Shown: positions 1-8,128 of the stretch, piece by piece
How the letters are laid out: each line of letters begins with the position of its first letter
Position numbering within the stretch: the first letter of the stretch is position 1
DNA from: Synergistales bacterium
GTDB taxonomy: Bacteria > Synergistota > Synergistia > Synergistales > Aminobacteriaceae
Length of the DNA stretch: 56,532 nt
Direction of reading: 5' to 3'
NCBI GenBank assembly: GCA_025997935.1
Contig: BNVG01000001.1
Span: 1 to 56,532, forward strand
Program-made: the position numbers and the translations under genes
The notes under the pieces: model-generated
The model's input: the letters and a program-made list of their open reading frames with translations, nothing else
Told to the model about the DNA's origin: nothing
The model's database searches: none

Positions 1-1675
1 TCGGAGCGAATGCGACCTGTATGTGACAGCCTACGCGAATCGACTCATCCTTCCCGTATGACTTGTAAAGCTGAGGAAGTCCCTGAGCCATGATGTAGGC
101 TTTCAACCCATATCCGCCAATGAATCCCAACGCCCTCTCAAATAAGTCCATCTTGCCGAGTGAGGGGAACTCATCGAGCATAAGTAAAAGGCGGTGTTTA
201 TATGTCTCTGCGCTTCGTCCGTCCTTGAAGTCCATCTTCGCGGCGAGAGTGAAGATAATCTGTGTCAGCACAAGACGGGTAAGAGGCATAAGCCTTAACT
301 GGTCGTTTGGGTTTATTACAAGGTAACAGGATACTGCTTTCTCATTATTCATTAGGTCATGGATTCTGAAACTGCTCTTGCTTGTGTTGCGAGCGATAAC
401 AGGGTCACGGAATAAGCCCATGTTCGATATGACGGTAGATAAGACACTTCCCGCTTCCTCGTCAGGTTTGTTGAGTATAGATTGAGCCTCCTGAGCTACG
501 ATTGGATGTACTATCGGAGCTATTGTCTTTTCTCCGTCAGGTCTGACTACTTCCTCATAACCGAGATGAGGGTAATCCTGCCAGTGTTGAACCACTTTTC
601 TCCACTCTATTCCGGGCTTAGTCAGTTCAGTCAGAACATCGGCCATCCCCGGAACTCCCCTATGTTCCATCTTGAATTTATAGAGCATATGGGTGACAGC
701 TCCAAGCATAAGACTGGACGCTGTTTTCTCCCAATGGTCAGATAATCCTTTGCCGTTCGGGTCAACGATGATGCTGATTATCTGTTGTATCGTAGCTGTT
801 TCGTTGTTTGTGCCTGAAGGAACGAGACGGAATATGTCTTCTTCGGGGTTGTCGGGGTTAGCGTTAGGATTCATTTTCTTTCCCGTTCCCTGCTCGAAGT
901 CGAAATCAAGCAAGACCTCTTCAAGCGGGTTGAACGTAGCCGACGTTCCCCTTGAAATTGCGTCAGGGTCGGTAAAGTCGAGCTTCAATATATCCTGCTT
1001 CAGCTCTTTCGCTCGGTATCCTGCACTAAGTGAATAATTCTCCTGCTTGATGTCGAGTACAAATACGCTTTGTCTCCAACCGTCAAGAAGCGTAGGGAGA
1101 ACAAGAGATATTCCCTTTCCCGAACGCGTAGGAGCGTAACAAAGAACGTGCTCGCGACCGTTATGGCGCATTGTTTTGACCTCTTTGCCTACCTTGATTC
1201 CACCGACGACAACGCCCTCTTTGAACGACTCTCCGTTTTCATCAAGTAATCCGGCGTCCTGTATCTCTCTCATCGTAGCCCAATGGGCGGAGCCGTGGAG
1301 GGATTCAAGACTTTCACTTTTGCCGAGCATATAACATTTCCTCGCTGAGTACGCTGAGATTATCAGGCCGGCAGAGAATATGAAGGCGCTTGTCGCCGCT
1401 ACTTTCGAACGGGATTCCTCATAAGTTCTCATAAGCTCATAGAGCCAGTAGACAGCTCTGTAAAAGGGATATATGCGATAGCCCTGTATCGGAGAGAAAC
1501 TCCAACCGAGGGCGGGGTGATACCCATAGGCATAGGCAATATACTGAGCCGTTATCTGCAAGGTTATTACTACACAGACAGAGAAGATTATAAGAGCTTT
1601 TGTCTTATATCCGAGCCCCTCGCGCTTGACGCCTCTGAACGAATAGTCCTTAGTCCTGACTATATTCTGCGGCAT
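1..1675 (-). CDS. TraG/VirD4-type conjugative coupling protein, 3' end beyond window
   Basis: Type IV coupling ATPase that brings the relaxase-DNA complex to the mating-pair channel at the inner membrane. The minus strand is open from ATG at 1675 to the window edge, about 558 codons, with the C-terminus missing. There are two N-terminal membrane segments (about residues 27-50 and 93-110), a Walker A motif APTRSGKGISLVLPT at 181-195, and a Walker B-type LLLMLDEFPSLGKM near residue 510 followed by AQGLPQL, all family hallmarks. Its ATG overlaps the TGA of the upstream gene (ATGA), so the two are translationally coupled. The family call is confident; which sub-branch (TraG, TraD or VirD4) cannot be settled from this fragment. 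Confidence 0.93.
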   Translation of the reverse strand, partial: MPQNIVRTKDYSFRGVKREGLGYKTKALIIFSVCVVITLQITAQYIAYAYGYHPALGWSFSPIQGYRIYPFYRAVYWLYELMRTYEESRSKVAATSAFIFSAGLIISAYSARKCYMLGKSESLESLHGSAHWATMREIQDAGLLDENGESFKEGVVVGGIKVGKEVKTMRHNGREHVLCYAPTRSGKGISLVLPTLLDGWRQSVFVLDIKQENYSLSAGYRAKELKQDILKLDFTDPDAISRGTSATFNPLEEVLLDFDFEQGTGKKMNPNANPDNPEEDIFRLVPSGTNNETATIQQIISIIVDPNGKGLSDHWEKTASSLMLGAVTHMLYKFKMEHRGVPGMADVLTELTKPGIEWRKVVQHWQDYPHLGYEEVVRPDGEKTIAPIVHPIVAQEAQSILNKPDEEAGSVLSTVISNMGLFRDPVIARNTSKSSFRIHDLMNNEKAVSCYLVINPNDQLRLMPLTRLVLTQIIFTLAAKMDFKDGRSAETYKHRLLLMLDEFPSLGKMDLFERALGFIGGYGLKAYIMAQGLPQLYKSYGKDESIRVGCHIQVAFAP

Positions 1676-3051
1676 CAGCGTTTATGTCCTTCGCGCTCGT
1701 GTTCGGCTTTTTTAGAGTTCTTAGCAGTGTTCATGTTCTGAACCTCACTGTATCCCTGTTCGTCAGTAGTTAAGCTCATATCAGTGCCAACCTCTATGTT
1801 AGACTTATCCGATATGTTCCTTATGTCGTGCAGTATAGCGTGGTTGTCAGATATGGCCTGTATAGCCGCTCTGTCAGGAGTGTTGCCGAGTATCCCTATA
1901 ATCTTGCCCTGATACGCTCTGCCCGGCTGTGCGCTGGTTACAATGGCGTTATCGCCTAACTGCTTCTTTGCTACGCCTCTCGCTTCTGCGATGGTGTATG
2001 TTTTTGTGTTCGTTGTGTTAGTGGTGTTCGTCGTATTTGCCGCACTTGTCGTATTTACTGCGATTGCCACGCTTGCCTCACGAGATGACGCAGAAGCCCT
2101 TAAATCATTCACCTGTGACGCCGCCTTTGCCGACGACGAGATAACACTCTCCTGCGTCGCTGATAAATCGGCGTTGGGGAGATTGGAGTCAAGCCCTCTG
2201 GGGATTGTATTAGCTTCTGAGACAAGTTCCTGACCTCTTTGGGCTTCGCTTCTCTCCTGGCTTGCCTGAAATAACTGCTCGTCATGGTTGTTATGGTCAT
2301 GTTGGCCGTCGTGGTTATCGTGACTGTCATGATTGTCATAACTACCGTTACACTCTCGACTCTCTTTCATCACGCTGATAATTGTCTTGGCTACGAGGCT
2401 TCCGTCCCTTGTAGCCTTGAACAACTGCGAAGGGTCATACTTTATACTGTTCGCCCATGACTTTGTAGGCACTCCCTCTGTCTGCTCCACCGGTATGTGA
2501 AACTCGTGCATGAGCATCGTGCTCGCTATGTTGCAACGCAAGGCGATTAGGTCTTGAGTGTACCTAAAACCTAACCCATCGGCTGTTTCGGCTACTTTGG
2601 ATTTAATGGCGTCTTGGCATTCTTTGATGCTGCTTCCGGGAGGTATGTCTATCTCTACGTTAGGTTCAGTCTCTAATTTTGGAGTAGGTAACTGACCGTT
2701 GAGCTGTGCGACGTTGAATACGGTGTATCCACGAACGCTTGGTTTACTGTCAGCGCTCTCTACTACTTGCTTCCAGTTTTCCAAAAGAACGCCGTGCTCA
2801 CCCTTACGGATAAACAAACCGTTTTTGTTCGCTTCGCTCGCAGTTATGAATCTTGGGTCGGTGTAGCCGTTCTCCGCGCATTTCTCGAAGAGATAGAAAG
2901 CGTTCAAGCCTTCGTAACTTCTGCCTGAAACAGCGCCTTGGACAGGAGTTACAGGCAAGTCTTTTTTCTGCCACGGAACGATTCCCGCCTCTAACAAACA
3001 CACAACGCGCTCAGCAAATTCAGTTCTTCTCTTTTCAGTGCTTGATGACAT
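1675..3051 (-). CDS. ArdC-type ssDNA-binding domain fused to a KfrB-like domain
   Basis: Protein of 458 aa. Residues 1 to about 140 resemble the ArdC/TraC N-terminal domain (antirestriction and ssDNA-binding family), with the typical opening TEFAERVVCLLEAGIVPWQK and the GRSYEGLN segment. The middle is low complexity: a His/Asp/Asn-rich run near residues 235-262 and an Asn/Thr run near 335-350. The C-terminal part, about 355-425, looks like the KfrB plasmid domain (AYQGKIIGILGNT then HAILHDI). ArdC-type proteins travel with conjugative elements and protect or prime incoming single strands; the exact role here is inference. It starts one base after the preceding small gene ends, behind a GAGGGGA ribosome site, and overlaps the coupling-protein gene by 3 nt. 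Confidence 0.75.
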   Translation of the reverse strand: MSSSTEKRRTEFAERVVCLLEAGIVPWQKKDLPVTPVQGAVSGRSYEGLNAFYLFEKCAENGYTDPRFITASEANKNGLFIRKGEHGVLLENWKQVVESADSKPSVRGYTVFNVAQLNGQLPTPKLETEPNVEIDIPPGSSIKECQDAIKSKVAETADGLGFRYTQDLIALRCNIASTMLMHEFHIPVEQTEGVPTKSWANSIKYDPSQLFKATRDGSLVAKTIISVMKESRECNGSYDNHDSHDNHDGQHDHNNHDEQLFQASQERSEAQRGQELVSEANTIPRGLDSNLPNADLSATQESVISSSAKAASQVNDLRASASSREASVAIAVNTTSAANTTNTTNTTNTKTYTIAEARGVAKKQLGDNAIVTSAQPGRAYQGKIIGILGNTPDRAAIQAISDNHAILHDIRNISDKSNIEVGTDMSLTTDEQGYSEVQNMNTAKNSKKAEHEREGHKR

Positions 3052-3204
3052 TTAGTTCAATCCCCTTTCTCTTGCAATCCAACTTTGGACAAACAACTTC
3101 TCCGACATCTCGCTACTCTCTTCAAAATCTGATTCCTCCGGCTCATCAATAGACGCGGGAGCGCACATAATCTCCAGTATTTCTTCCTGTGTCAGTTTTT
3201 TCAT
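3052..3204 (-). CDS. small acidic protein of the conjugative element
   Basis: Fifty-residue protein starting MKKLTQEEILEIMCAP. It is rich in Glu and Ser (PEESDFEESSEMSE) and has no recognisable domain. The start at 3204 is chosen because AGGAGAG sits about 8 nt upstream; a longer frame back to 3267 has no ribosome site. It ends directly against the ATG of the ArdC-like gene, suggesting co-translation. Function unknown. Confidence 0.6.
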   Translation of the reverse strand: MKKLTQEEILEIMCAPASIDEPEESDFEESSEMSEKLFVQSWIARERGLN

Positions 3205-3279
3205 TGCTGCATCTCTCCTTTTTGTCGAGTTAAAAACAAATAAGCCAAATAAAACAAACAAAACCAAAAACCATAAACT

Positions 3280-3345
3280 AAGAAAATCTAAGAGTTAAAC
3301 GAATCCAAAACCAAGAAAATCTAAAAATCAAACCAATCCAAGAAT
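3280..3345. repeat. 33-bp imperfect direct repeat in an A-rich spacer
   Basis: AAGAAAATCTAA occurs at 3280-3291 and 3313-3324, and AATCCAA occurs at 3302 and 3335, so two units of 33 bp lie head to tail, with a degenerate third part (CAAGAAATCAAAT) running to about 3358. The 148-bp spacer 3205-3352 between the TraB-like gene and the small gene holds no other feature I can see. Iteron-like or simple AT repeat; no function assigned. Confidence 0.5.
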
Positions 3346-3352
3346 CAAGAAA

Positions 3353-4621
3353 TCAAATATTCCGCGCGAACACAACAGGAACGCCGAAGGTGAGCGCCCA
3401 AAGAGAAATAACCCTCCTGTGCGTGACAGGCAATGATGTGTCTTTGCACCACCAGAGATTTGCTATGGAGATAATCATGTCGGGGCTGTGAAGCATAGAG
3501 ACAAGATAAGGCCATGTCAGAAAAGCCTCGTAGCAGATAATGACAGCGGCTTTTCTGTTGTCAGGCAAGTCAAATATGCCATCGTCAAGCAAATGCAGAT
3601 TGGCTCCGGTATCGGAAAAAGGACGATACATCGAGTAAGGTACGGGGATTCTTTGAGGAATGAAAGAAAAAGTGCCCTTGTAGAACATAACGAGAGCGTT
3701 GTCGTATTTTCGCCCATCGCCTGTCGGTAATTCGGCACCAAAGAGAACAACTGTTCTGTTTGTTTTGTTTGTTTTATCCGCAGTCAGTTTTTGAATCTCT
3801 TTCTTCCAGAGTTCCAACCCTGTATTGTTCAGTCTTCCGGCTATCGTCTCCGGCAGAACGATTATGTCTGTTGAGGCAATTTGATTCATGCCTACCCAGT
3901 TTCTTAACTCTGCAAAGACCATGTTGGCGCGTTCGTAATCCTCGGTAAAGTTAAAACTTCCGCTTCCAAGTCTGCCGAACGACGTATCGACGGCGATAAT
4001 TCCTTCCGGCGTTTGGGGCGTAAACCAATCATCACTTGGCAATATGGCAAACGTCACTATAAATGCCGCTATGACAGTTATAAAAGCAAAGGCAGTTTTA
4101 CGAGAAACGGCACATAATACATAGAGCGTCAGGACAATAACCATTCCTGCCAGCCCCCAGCCTCTGAATATCGTGCCTGTGGCCATAAGGGGATTGATTA
4201 TGCCTATCAGAGATATTGGCGGTGCGACATAGGCCGTGATAAAGGCTAACACTATGCATACGGCTTTCAGTCTTTTGTCTTTCGCCCAGAAAATAAAGAA
4301 AGGCAACGACACGCCGAGAGGCATGAGCAGATACAGAGCGGCGGCTTGTATGTATGTGTGGTTTTCATACAGGAACACAGCCGCGCCCGGTAGTAATCCC
4401 CTCGACGCAGCGAGGTTGTAGGTCAGCATAATGGCGAATGCTGAATATCTTGAACCGGCGAGCGTCCAGAATATTGGAATGATGAGAATTAACGGTGAAA
4501 ACACAGGATTGAAGCTCAGGCCAACGTAGCCGATGGCGGCAGAAACAAGAATCAACAGAAAATCCCATGTTGCAGGCGTTGCAGTTAATTTCAAAAGTCG
4601 CTTATAAAACATCTTCGCCAT
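3353..4621 (-). CDS. traB: TraB-like conjugal transfer protein (nitrilase/apolipoprotein N-acyltransferase fold)
   Basis: About 420 aa. The N-terminal half carries roughly six hydrophobic membrane segments. The C-terminal half from about residue 205 is a carbon-nitrogen hydrolase domain. The likely catalytic Glu lies in VLPETIAG, the Cys in VIICYEAF, and an invariant-type segment IISIANLWW follows. This layout matches Lnt and the TraB proteins of Agrobacterium-type conjugative plasmids; the neighbours (coupling protein, ArdC) favour TraB. The start is uncertain: ATG at 4621 is used here, ATG at 4612 and a longer frame to 4645 are alternatives, and none has a strong ribosome site. The gene overlaps the end of the upstream ATPase gene, so it is probably translated by coupling. 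Confidence 0.75.
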   Translation of the reverse strand: MAKMFYKRLLKLTATPATWDFLLILVSAAIGYVGLSFNPVFSPLILIIPIFWTLAGSRYSAFAIMLTYNLAASRGLLPGAAVFLYENHTYIQAAALYLLMPLGVSLPFFIFWAKDKRLKAVCIVLAFITAYVAPPISLIGIINPLMATGTIFRGWGLAGMVIVLTLYVLCAVSRKTAFAFITVIAAFIVTFAILPSDDWFTPQTPEGIIAVDTSFGRLGSGSFNFTEDYERANMVFAELRNWVGMNQIASTDIIVLPETIAGRLNNTGLELWKKEIQKLTADKTNKTNRTVVLFGAELPTGDGRKYDNALVMFYKGTFSFIPQRIPVPYSMYRPFSDTGANLHLLDDGIFDLPDNRKAAVIICYEAFLTWPYLVSMLHSPDMIISIANLWWCKDTSLPVTHRRVISLWALTFGVPVVFARNI

Positions 4622-5459
4622 TGCCCGTTTCCCAATCGTCCTCATAGCGAACGGAAATATTCCCGCAGTTGATAATCATGCCGCCGCTGTCGCTGTTTTC
4701 ATCCTCAGAGAGTTTGTACGCGGTATGTTTTCCATAGGCGCTGATGATGTCAGTAAACGCAAGCTCTGTTGTTACAATGGTCGGTAACTTAGCGTCATAC
4801 CGAGCGGAAATTATATTACTTACATCAGCCTGTCTTGTCGGAGAATCTCCCTCTTTGCCCAAGTCGTCTATAACGAGAAACGGTTTGCTCCATGCCGCAG
4901 AGATTGTATTTCTGTCATGAATCATTCTGTTCGCGCTTCGCCACATCATGCTGTCACCGGCAGTTGTAGCCTTGCTCCACGTAACGACATCCAGTAAATC
5001 GGGTATCTTGCTCCTGAGATATTCTTTTACAGCCCAAGCCGCCGCGAATGACTTTCCGACGCCGCTGCCGCCGCTTAAAACTAAAAACCCCTGAAAGTTC
5101 CACTTGTTTGCCCAGATGAACGGCAAACTCTCAAAATAGGCGTCAAAATTGTCTATGTGTCTGCATGGAACTCCCGTTTCAAGCATGAGCTTGCGGAGCC
5201 GAGCTTCAAGTTTTTCTTCCAGACCTGAGCCGTAAACACAATAATGGCTCAGTATCGGACAACGACAGCGACGTGAGGTTCCCGACGAGGGCGAGACCCG
5301 AATCGTACCGTCCTTGCAGGGAGCCGGACATATTTTTATGTTTGTCAGTTCCGTTTGAATTTCATCGCTTATCGCCATGAGACGCTCCACCGACTCTTCC
5401 GAAAAGATACTTGAGATATGTCTTGGTTGTTCGTCTGTTTTACAGTAAGGCTCTCGCAT
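4602..5459 (-). CDS. DnaC/IstB-like helicase-loader ATPase
   Basis: AAA+ ATPase of 285 aa resembling DnaC helicase loaders. Near the N-terminus (about 44-74) are clustered cysteines, CPAPC then CRCPILSHYC, a likely zinc site. Walker A is GGSGVGKS near residue 130 and Walker B is FLVIDDLGKEGD near 195. The expected job is loading the replicative helicase at the element's own origin, together with the HTH protein encoded just upstream, whose gene it overlaps by 20 bp. Start at 5459 is supported by AGGAGGG 8 nt upstream. Confidence 0.8.
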   Translation of the reverse strand: MREPYCKTDEQPRHISSIFSEESVERLMAISDEIQTELTNIKICPAPCKDGTIRVSPSSGTSRRCRCPILSHYCVYGSGLEEKLEARLRKLMLETGVPCRHIDNFDAYFESLPFIWANKWNFQGFLVLSGGSGVGKSFAAAWAVKEYLRSKIPDLLDVVTWSKATTAGDSMMWRSANRMIHDRNTISAAWSKPFLVIDDLGKEGDSPTRQADVSNIISARYDAKLPTIVTTELAFTDIISAYGKHTAYKLSEDENSDSGGMIINCGNISVRYEDDWETGNGEDVL

Positions 5460-6480
5460 TGATTCTTCCCTCCTGGTCTGTGTGCTTTTCCTGTAATCTC
5501 AGGCCGGCTTCTGTTCCTTCGCCAAAACTTGATGTTGAAGTCGAAGTCCTCCTAAAACCGCCTTCGATAATTTTCTGCATTCCCTTCTCGCCGATAAGCC
5601 AGTCAAAATCAGCCCGCCAGTTACTCGCGTTGTTTCCCATAGGCCATGGAAATTCTCTGACTCGCATAAAGAAGCGTTTCCACCAACCAGGCTTTTCACG
5701 TACAGGGTTCTCTGCAATTCGTTGCCTTAAAATACTTGCTCGTGACGCCGTAATCTTTCCGGCTTGGGGAAGCTCAGATAAGACAGTGTTGTAGGTTCTC
5801 CGAATAAGCTCATACAGCTCCGTTTCGGAGAGTTTTGCTTCGAGGTCTGGTTTTGAACTCTCCGCTCGTTGCGTTGTGATCCCCGCTGTGTCATGTGTTG
5901 GTTCTGGTCTTTGTAGATTTTCAAAATTCTCAAGAACTCCCTCCCTCTTCGTTTCGCCTTTTGTTTCGCTTTTTGTACCCCCTTGGGGGGTAGGGGGGTT
6001 TTGTTCTTTTATCTTGTTCATATAGTCTTGTTCTAGTACCTTTATATGGGTGTCCGTCTCGCGCACTCCCCCCGTCCGTGTGGCGGACTCCTCCGTTCGC
6101 CCTGCGGACGGGGAGGGTGTATTGCCGTCACCCTCCTGTTCGCTTCGCGGACGGGGTACTATGTCTATAATCTCGTAAAGATTTGAGGTCTGTCCTCTGC
6201 CCTCGAATATTCGGCTGTCCCTTGCGATAATCCCATGCTCCTCAAGTGTTTTCAGGGCTTCAAACACTTTGGTTCTCGAACAGCTTGCCTCTTCCGCGAT
6301 TTTCTTTACGCTCGGATAGCAAGGGCCGTCCTTTTTCGCGTGTGAGCAGAGGGCGATATAGACCATTTTTTCGTAAATAGGTAAGTTCAAATCAAGGATA
6401 GTGTTCTCGAAACACACAACCCATCTCTTTTTCTTGACTCCAACGGATTGCGGCATAGGGTTTGAGATGACGTTTCCCAT
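5440..6480 (-). CDS. HTH replication-type protein (RepA/DnaD-like) of the element
   Basis: Protein of 346 aa. Residues about 20-105 form a winged helix-turn-helix domain (PSVKKIAEEASCSRTKVFEA then LEEHGIIARDSR), the type found in plasmid and ICE replication initiators. The middle is a polar Pro/Glu/Thr-rich linker; the C-terminal quarter (YELIRRTYNTVLSELPQ, GWWKRFFMRVREFPWPMG) resembles the tail of such replication proteins. ATG at 6480 is preferred over TTG at 6486 because GAGGAGG lies 8 nt upstream. The gene lies just downstream of two palindromic operator-like sites and overlaps the DnaC-like gene, forming a probable replication cassette. Confidence 0.7.
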   Translation of the reverse strand: MGNVISNPMPQSVGVKKKRWVVCFENTILDLNLPIYEKMVYIALCSHAKKDGPCYPSVKKIAEEASCSRTKVFEALKTLEEHGIIARDSRIFEGRGQTSNLYEIIDIVPRPRSEQEGDGNTPSPSAGRTEESATRTGGVRETDTHIKVLEQDYMNKIKEQNPPTPQGGTKSETKGETKREGVLENFENLQRPEPTHDTAGITTQRAESSKPDLEAKLSETELYELIRRTYNTVLSELPQAGKITASRASILRQRIAENPVREKPGWWKRFFMRVREFPWPMGNNASNWRADFDWLIGEKGMQKIIEGGFRRTSTSTSSFGEGTEAGLRLQEKHTDQEGRINARALL

Positions 6481-6526
6481 TTTCAAAACCTCCTCGTAAC
6501 GCGAATTGTACTTCCACTTTTACAAC

Positions 6527-6568
6527 CTCGGACAAACTGGCCGAGTGTAAACACGGACAATTTGTCCG
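6527..6568. promoter_or_regulatory. paired palindromic operator-like sites upstream of the replication cassette
   Basis: Two copies of one palindrome lie 25 bp apart, centre to centre. Site 1 is CTCGGACAAACTGGCCGAG at 6527-6545 with one mismatch between arms; site 2 is the perfect CGGACAATTTGTCCG at 6554-6568. They sit in the 130-bp gap between the excisionase-like gene and the HTH replication gene, where a promoter for the latter must lie. Likely bound by an element-encoded regulator. Confidence 0.6.
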
Positions 6569-6610
6569 AGTAGTGCATGTTTTTTCGGGACGTCAATCTA
6601 ACTGAATAAT

Positions 6611-7039
6611 TCACTGAACAACGGCAATGCCGTCATCTCCGGCATTTTGCGTCACATCGCAGTTATTTTCTTCACAACAGGCTCTGAACAGATGCCGGCT
6701 TTCAAGCCATTTGTCCAATTCCTTTACCGGGTATCGTATACAGCGTTCCGATTCTCTGGTGTATTTGGGACCTCCGCCGGCATTGTTATGTTTGCCGTTG
6801 TAACGGTGCATTCGCAAGAAAGAGACAGACCTACCTATATATCCGGCGGCGTCTTTTTCGTTTAAGTCTTTCGGAACGTGATTCAGTGAGTCGTCGCGTT
6901 TTATTTCTTCCTCTCCGAACAACTGAAACTTTAATTCCCGTACAAAAGACTCCAATTCATCACCGGCGCTTGCAACGGGAATTTGGCCGCTTATTTGCAA
7001 AAATCCTCCCTCAATGCGAATGCTGATATTTTTTGTCAC
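6611..7039 (-). CDS. excisionase/MerR-like HTH protein
   Basis: Protein of 142 aa. The C-terminal half carries an excisionase-type winged helix (DLNEKDAAGYIGRSVSFLRM then IRYPVKELDKWLESR), as in recombination directionality factors and HTH_17 proteins. The N-terminal half is about 60 residues without clear homology. GTG at 7039 is chosen because AAGGGGG precedes it by 7 nt; the frame also opens at TTG 7060. The first gene of the minus-strand element cluster, next to the tRNA-side boundary, it is well placed to regulate excision or the cassette behind the operator pair. Confidence 0.6.
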   Translation of the reverse strand: MTKNISIRIEGGFLQISGQIPVASAGDELESFVRELKFQLFGEEEIKRDDSLNHVPKDLNEKDAAGYIGRSVSFLRMHRYNGKHNNAGGGPKYTRESERCIRYPVKELDKWLESRHLFRACCEENNCDVTQNAGDDGIAVVQ

Positions 7040-7626
7040 TGCTATTCCCCCTTGTTTCAATAGCTCAAACGTATCAATTCAAACTAAAACGCACAAAGAT
7101 AACATCATTTACAGGCAAGCTCTAACATTAGTTTCATTCTACGTATGGAAGTGAGACACGAATATTTTTTTAGGGGGTAGCGTATCAGGTTGGCAATTAG
7201 ACTAAGTTTATGATGCTTAGGTAACGGAAATTGCAGTATATATAAGGATGTAGCCGGATAAGTATTAGAAAAATCATCGAAAAGTTTGTATTATTTTCTC
7301 TAATGGTTCTTTGATTTTCTTGTAAGTGATAGCAGTTAATAAATTCAATGAATTGTGTCAAATAAGCGCTGACGGTTAATAATTTGAGGAACTACGCCAA
7401 ACAATAATTTCTTACAAACACTACCAATAGACTTCGAGCAACAGCGCGAACATTCCGAAGTCTACCCTCTGTTTTCAGTCTGATGGCATGGATAGGCAAT
7501 CTTGATAGTCAAATTCTCGTCAATATAACTCATTGCTGAACTTGTTAAATTGAGAAGCAAATCAAAAGGACACAGAAAGTAATACGACAAGAAAGTTTGG
7601 AGGGTATTTGGAGGGTAGATAAAATA
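7040..7626. other. gene-free end of the mobile element
   Basis: About 590 bp of AT-rich sequence without a credible gene, between the excisionase-like gene and the tRNA operon terminator. I see no integrase frame here. It holds short repeated words (GTTAATAA twice near 7335 and 7374) and a back-to-back 11-bp repeat at 7596-7617. It probably contains one attachment site of the element, perhaps also oriT, but I cannot point to either with certainty. Confidence 0.5.
7596..7617. repeat. 11-bp tandem direct repeat near the element boundary
   Basis: TTTGGAGGGTA at 7596-7606 is repeated immediately at 7607-7617. It lies 50 bp from the 3' end of tRNA-Gly, where an integrative element would be expected to end, so it may be an arm site for recombination proteins. 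Confidence 0.5.
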
Positions 7627-7655
7627 AAAAGGGCTTAGGAAAATCTCCTAAACCC
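7621..7655 (-). terminator. intrinsic terminator of the tRNA operon
   Basis: Read on the minus strand, GGGTTTAGGA pairs with TCCTAAGCCC across a short loop and is followed by TTTTTATTTT. It lies 12 bp after the CCA end of tRNA-Gly. Confidence 0.85.
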
Positions 7656-7666
7656 TTGGTATTTCT

Positions 7667-7741
7667 TGGAGCGGAAGACGGGATTTGGACCCGCGACCCC
7701 AACCTTGGCAAGGTTGTGCTCTACCCCTGAGCTACTTCCGC
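7667..7741 (-). tRNA. tRNA-Gly (GCC)
   Basis: Full cloverleaf with CCA encoded. Acceptor GCGGAAG pairs with CTTCCGC, discriminator U, anticodon loop TTGCCAA giving anticodon GCC, and T-loop GTCCAAATC. Last gene of the four-tRNA operon and the likely integration target side of the neighbouring conjugative element. Confidence 0.96.
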
Positions 7742-7770
7742 GTCTTTGCGATACAAAAAACTCACGTCTA

Positions 7771-7846
<76 letters not shown>

Positions 7847-7876
7847 CTATACAGTTTTTACGCACCAATCTAAAAA

Positions 7877-7953
7877 TGGCGGGGCCGACGAGACTCGAAC
7901 TCGCGACCTTCGGCGTGACAGGCCGACACTCTAACCGACTGAGCTACGACCCC
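7877..7953 (-). tRNA. tRNA-Asp (GTC)
   Basis: Acceptor GGGGTCG pairs with CGGCCCC (one G-U), discriminator G, CCA encoded. The anticodon loop CTGTCAC gives anticodon GTC. Length 77 nt. Confidence 0.96.
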
Positions 7954-7965
7954 GCATTCACAAAC

Positions 7966-8040
7966 TGGTGGGCGAAACAGGGTTCGAACCTGTGACCCCC
8001 TGCGTGTAAGGCAGGTGTTCTGCCGCTGAACTATCCGCCC
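7966..8040 (-). tRNA. tRNA-Val (TAC)
   Basis: Acceptor GGGCGGA pairs with TTCGCCC allowing wobble, then A and CCA. The anticodon loop CTTACAC in stem CCTGC/GCAGG gives anticodon TAC. First gene of the operon, directly behind a strong promoter. Confidence 0.96.
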
Positions 8041-8054
8041 AAAACACAGAGGCA

Positions 8055-8083
8055 AGTATAACCGTTCGCGTTATTTCTGTCAA
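8055..8083 (-). promoter_or_regulatory. sigma-70 promoter of the tRNA operon
   Basis: Minus strand reads TTGACA (8083-8078), a 17-bp spacer, then TATACT (8060-8055). The predicted start is about 8 bp before the 5' end of tRNA-Val. Near-consensus, as expected for a stable-RNA operon. Confidence 0.85.
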
Positions 8084-8128
8084 TATATTATTTCTTTTAT
8101 ATCTCTTTTATATATTTCCTTTCGGATT

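Noticed and set aside
5964..6004. C/G-run segment in the HTH replication gene as a regulatory or frameshift site
   Set aside because: The frame reads through without interruption (PPTPQGGTKSE) and is part of a proline-rich linker.
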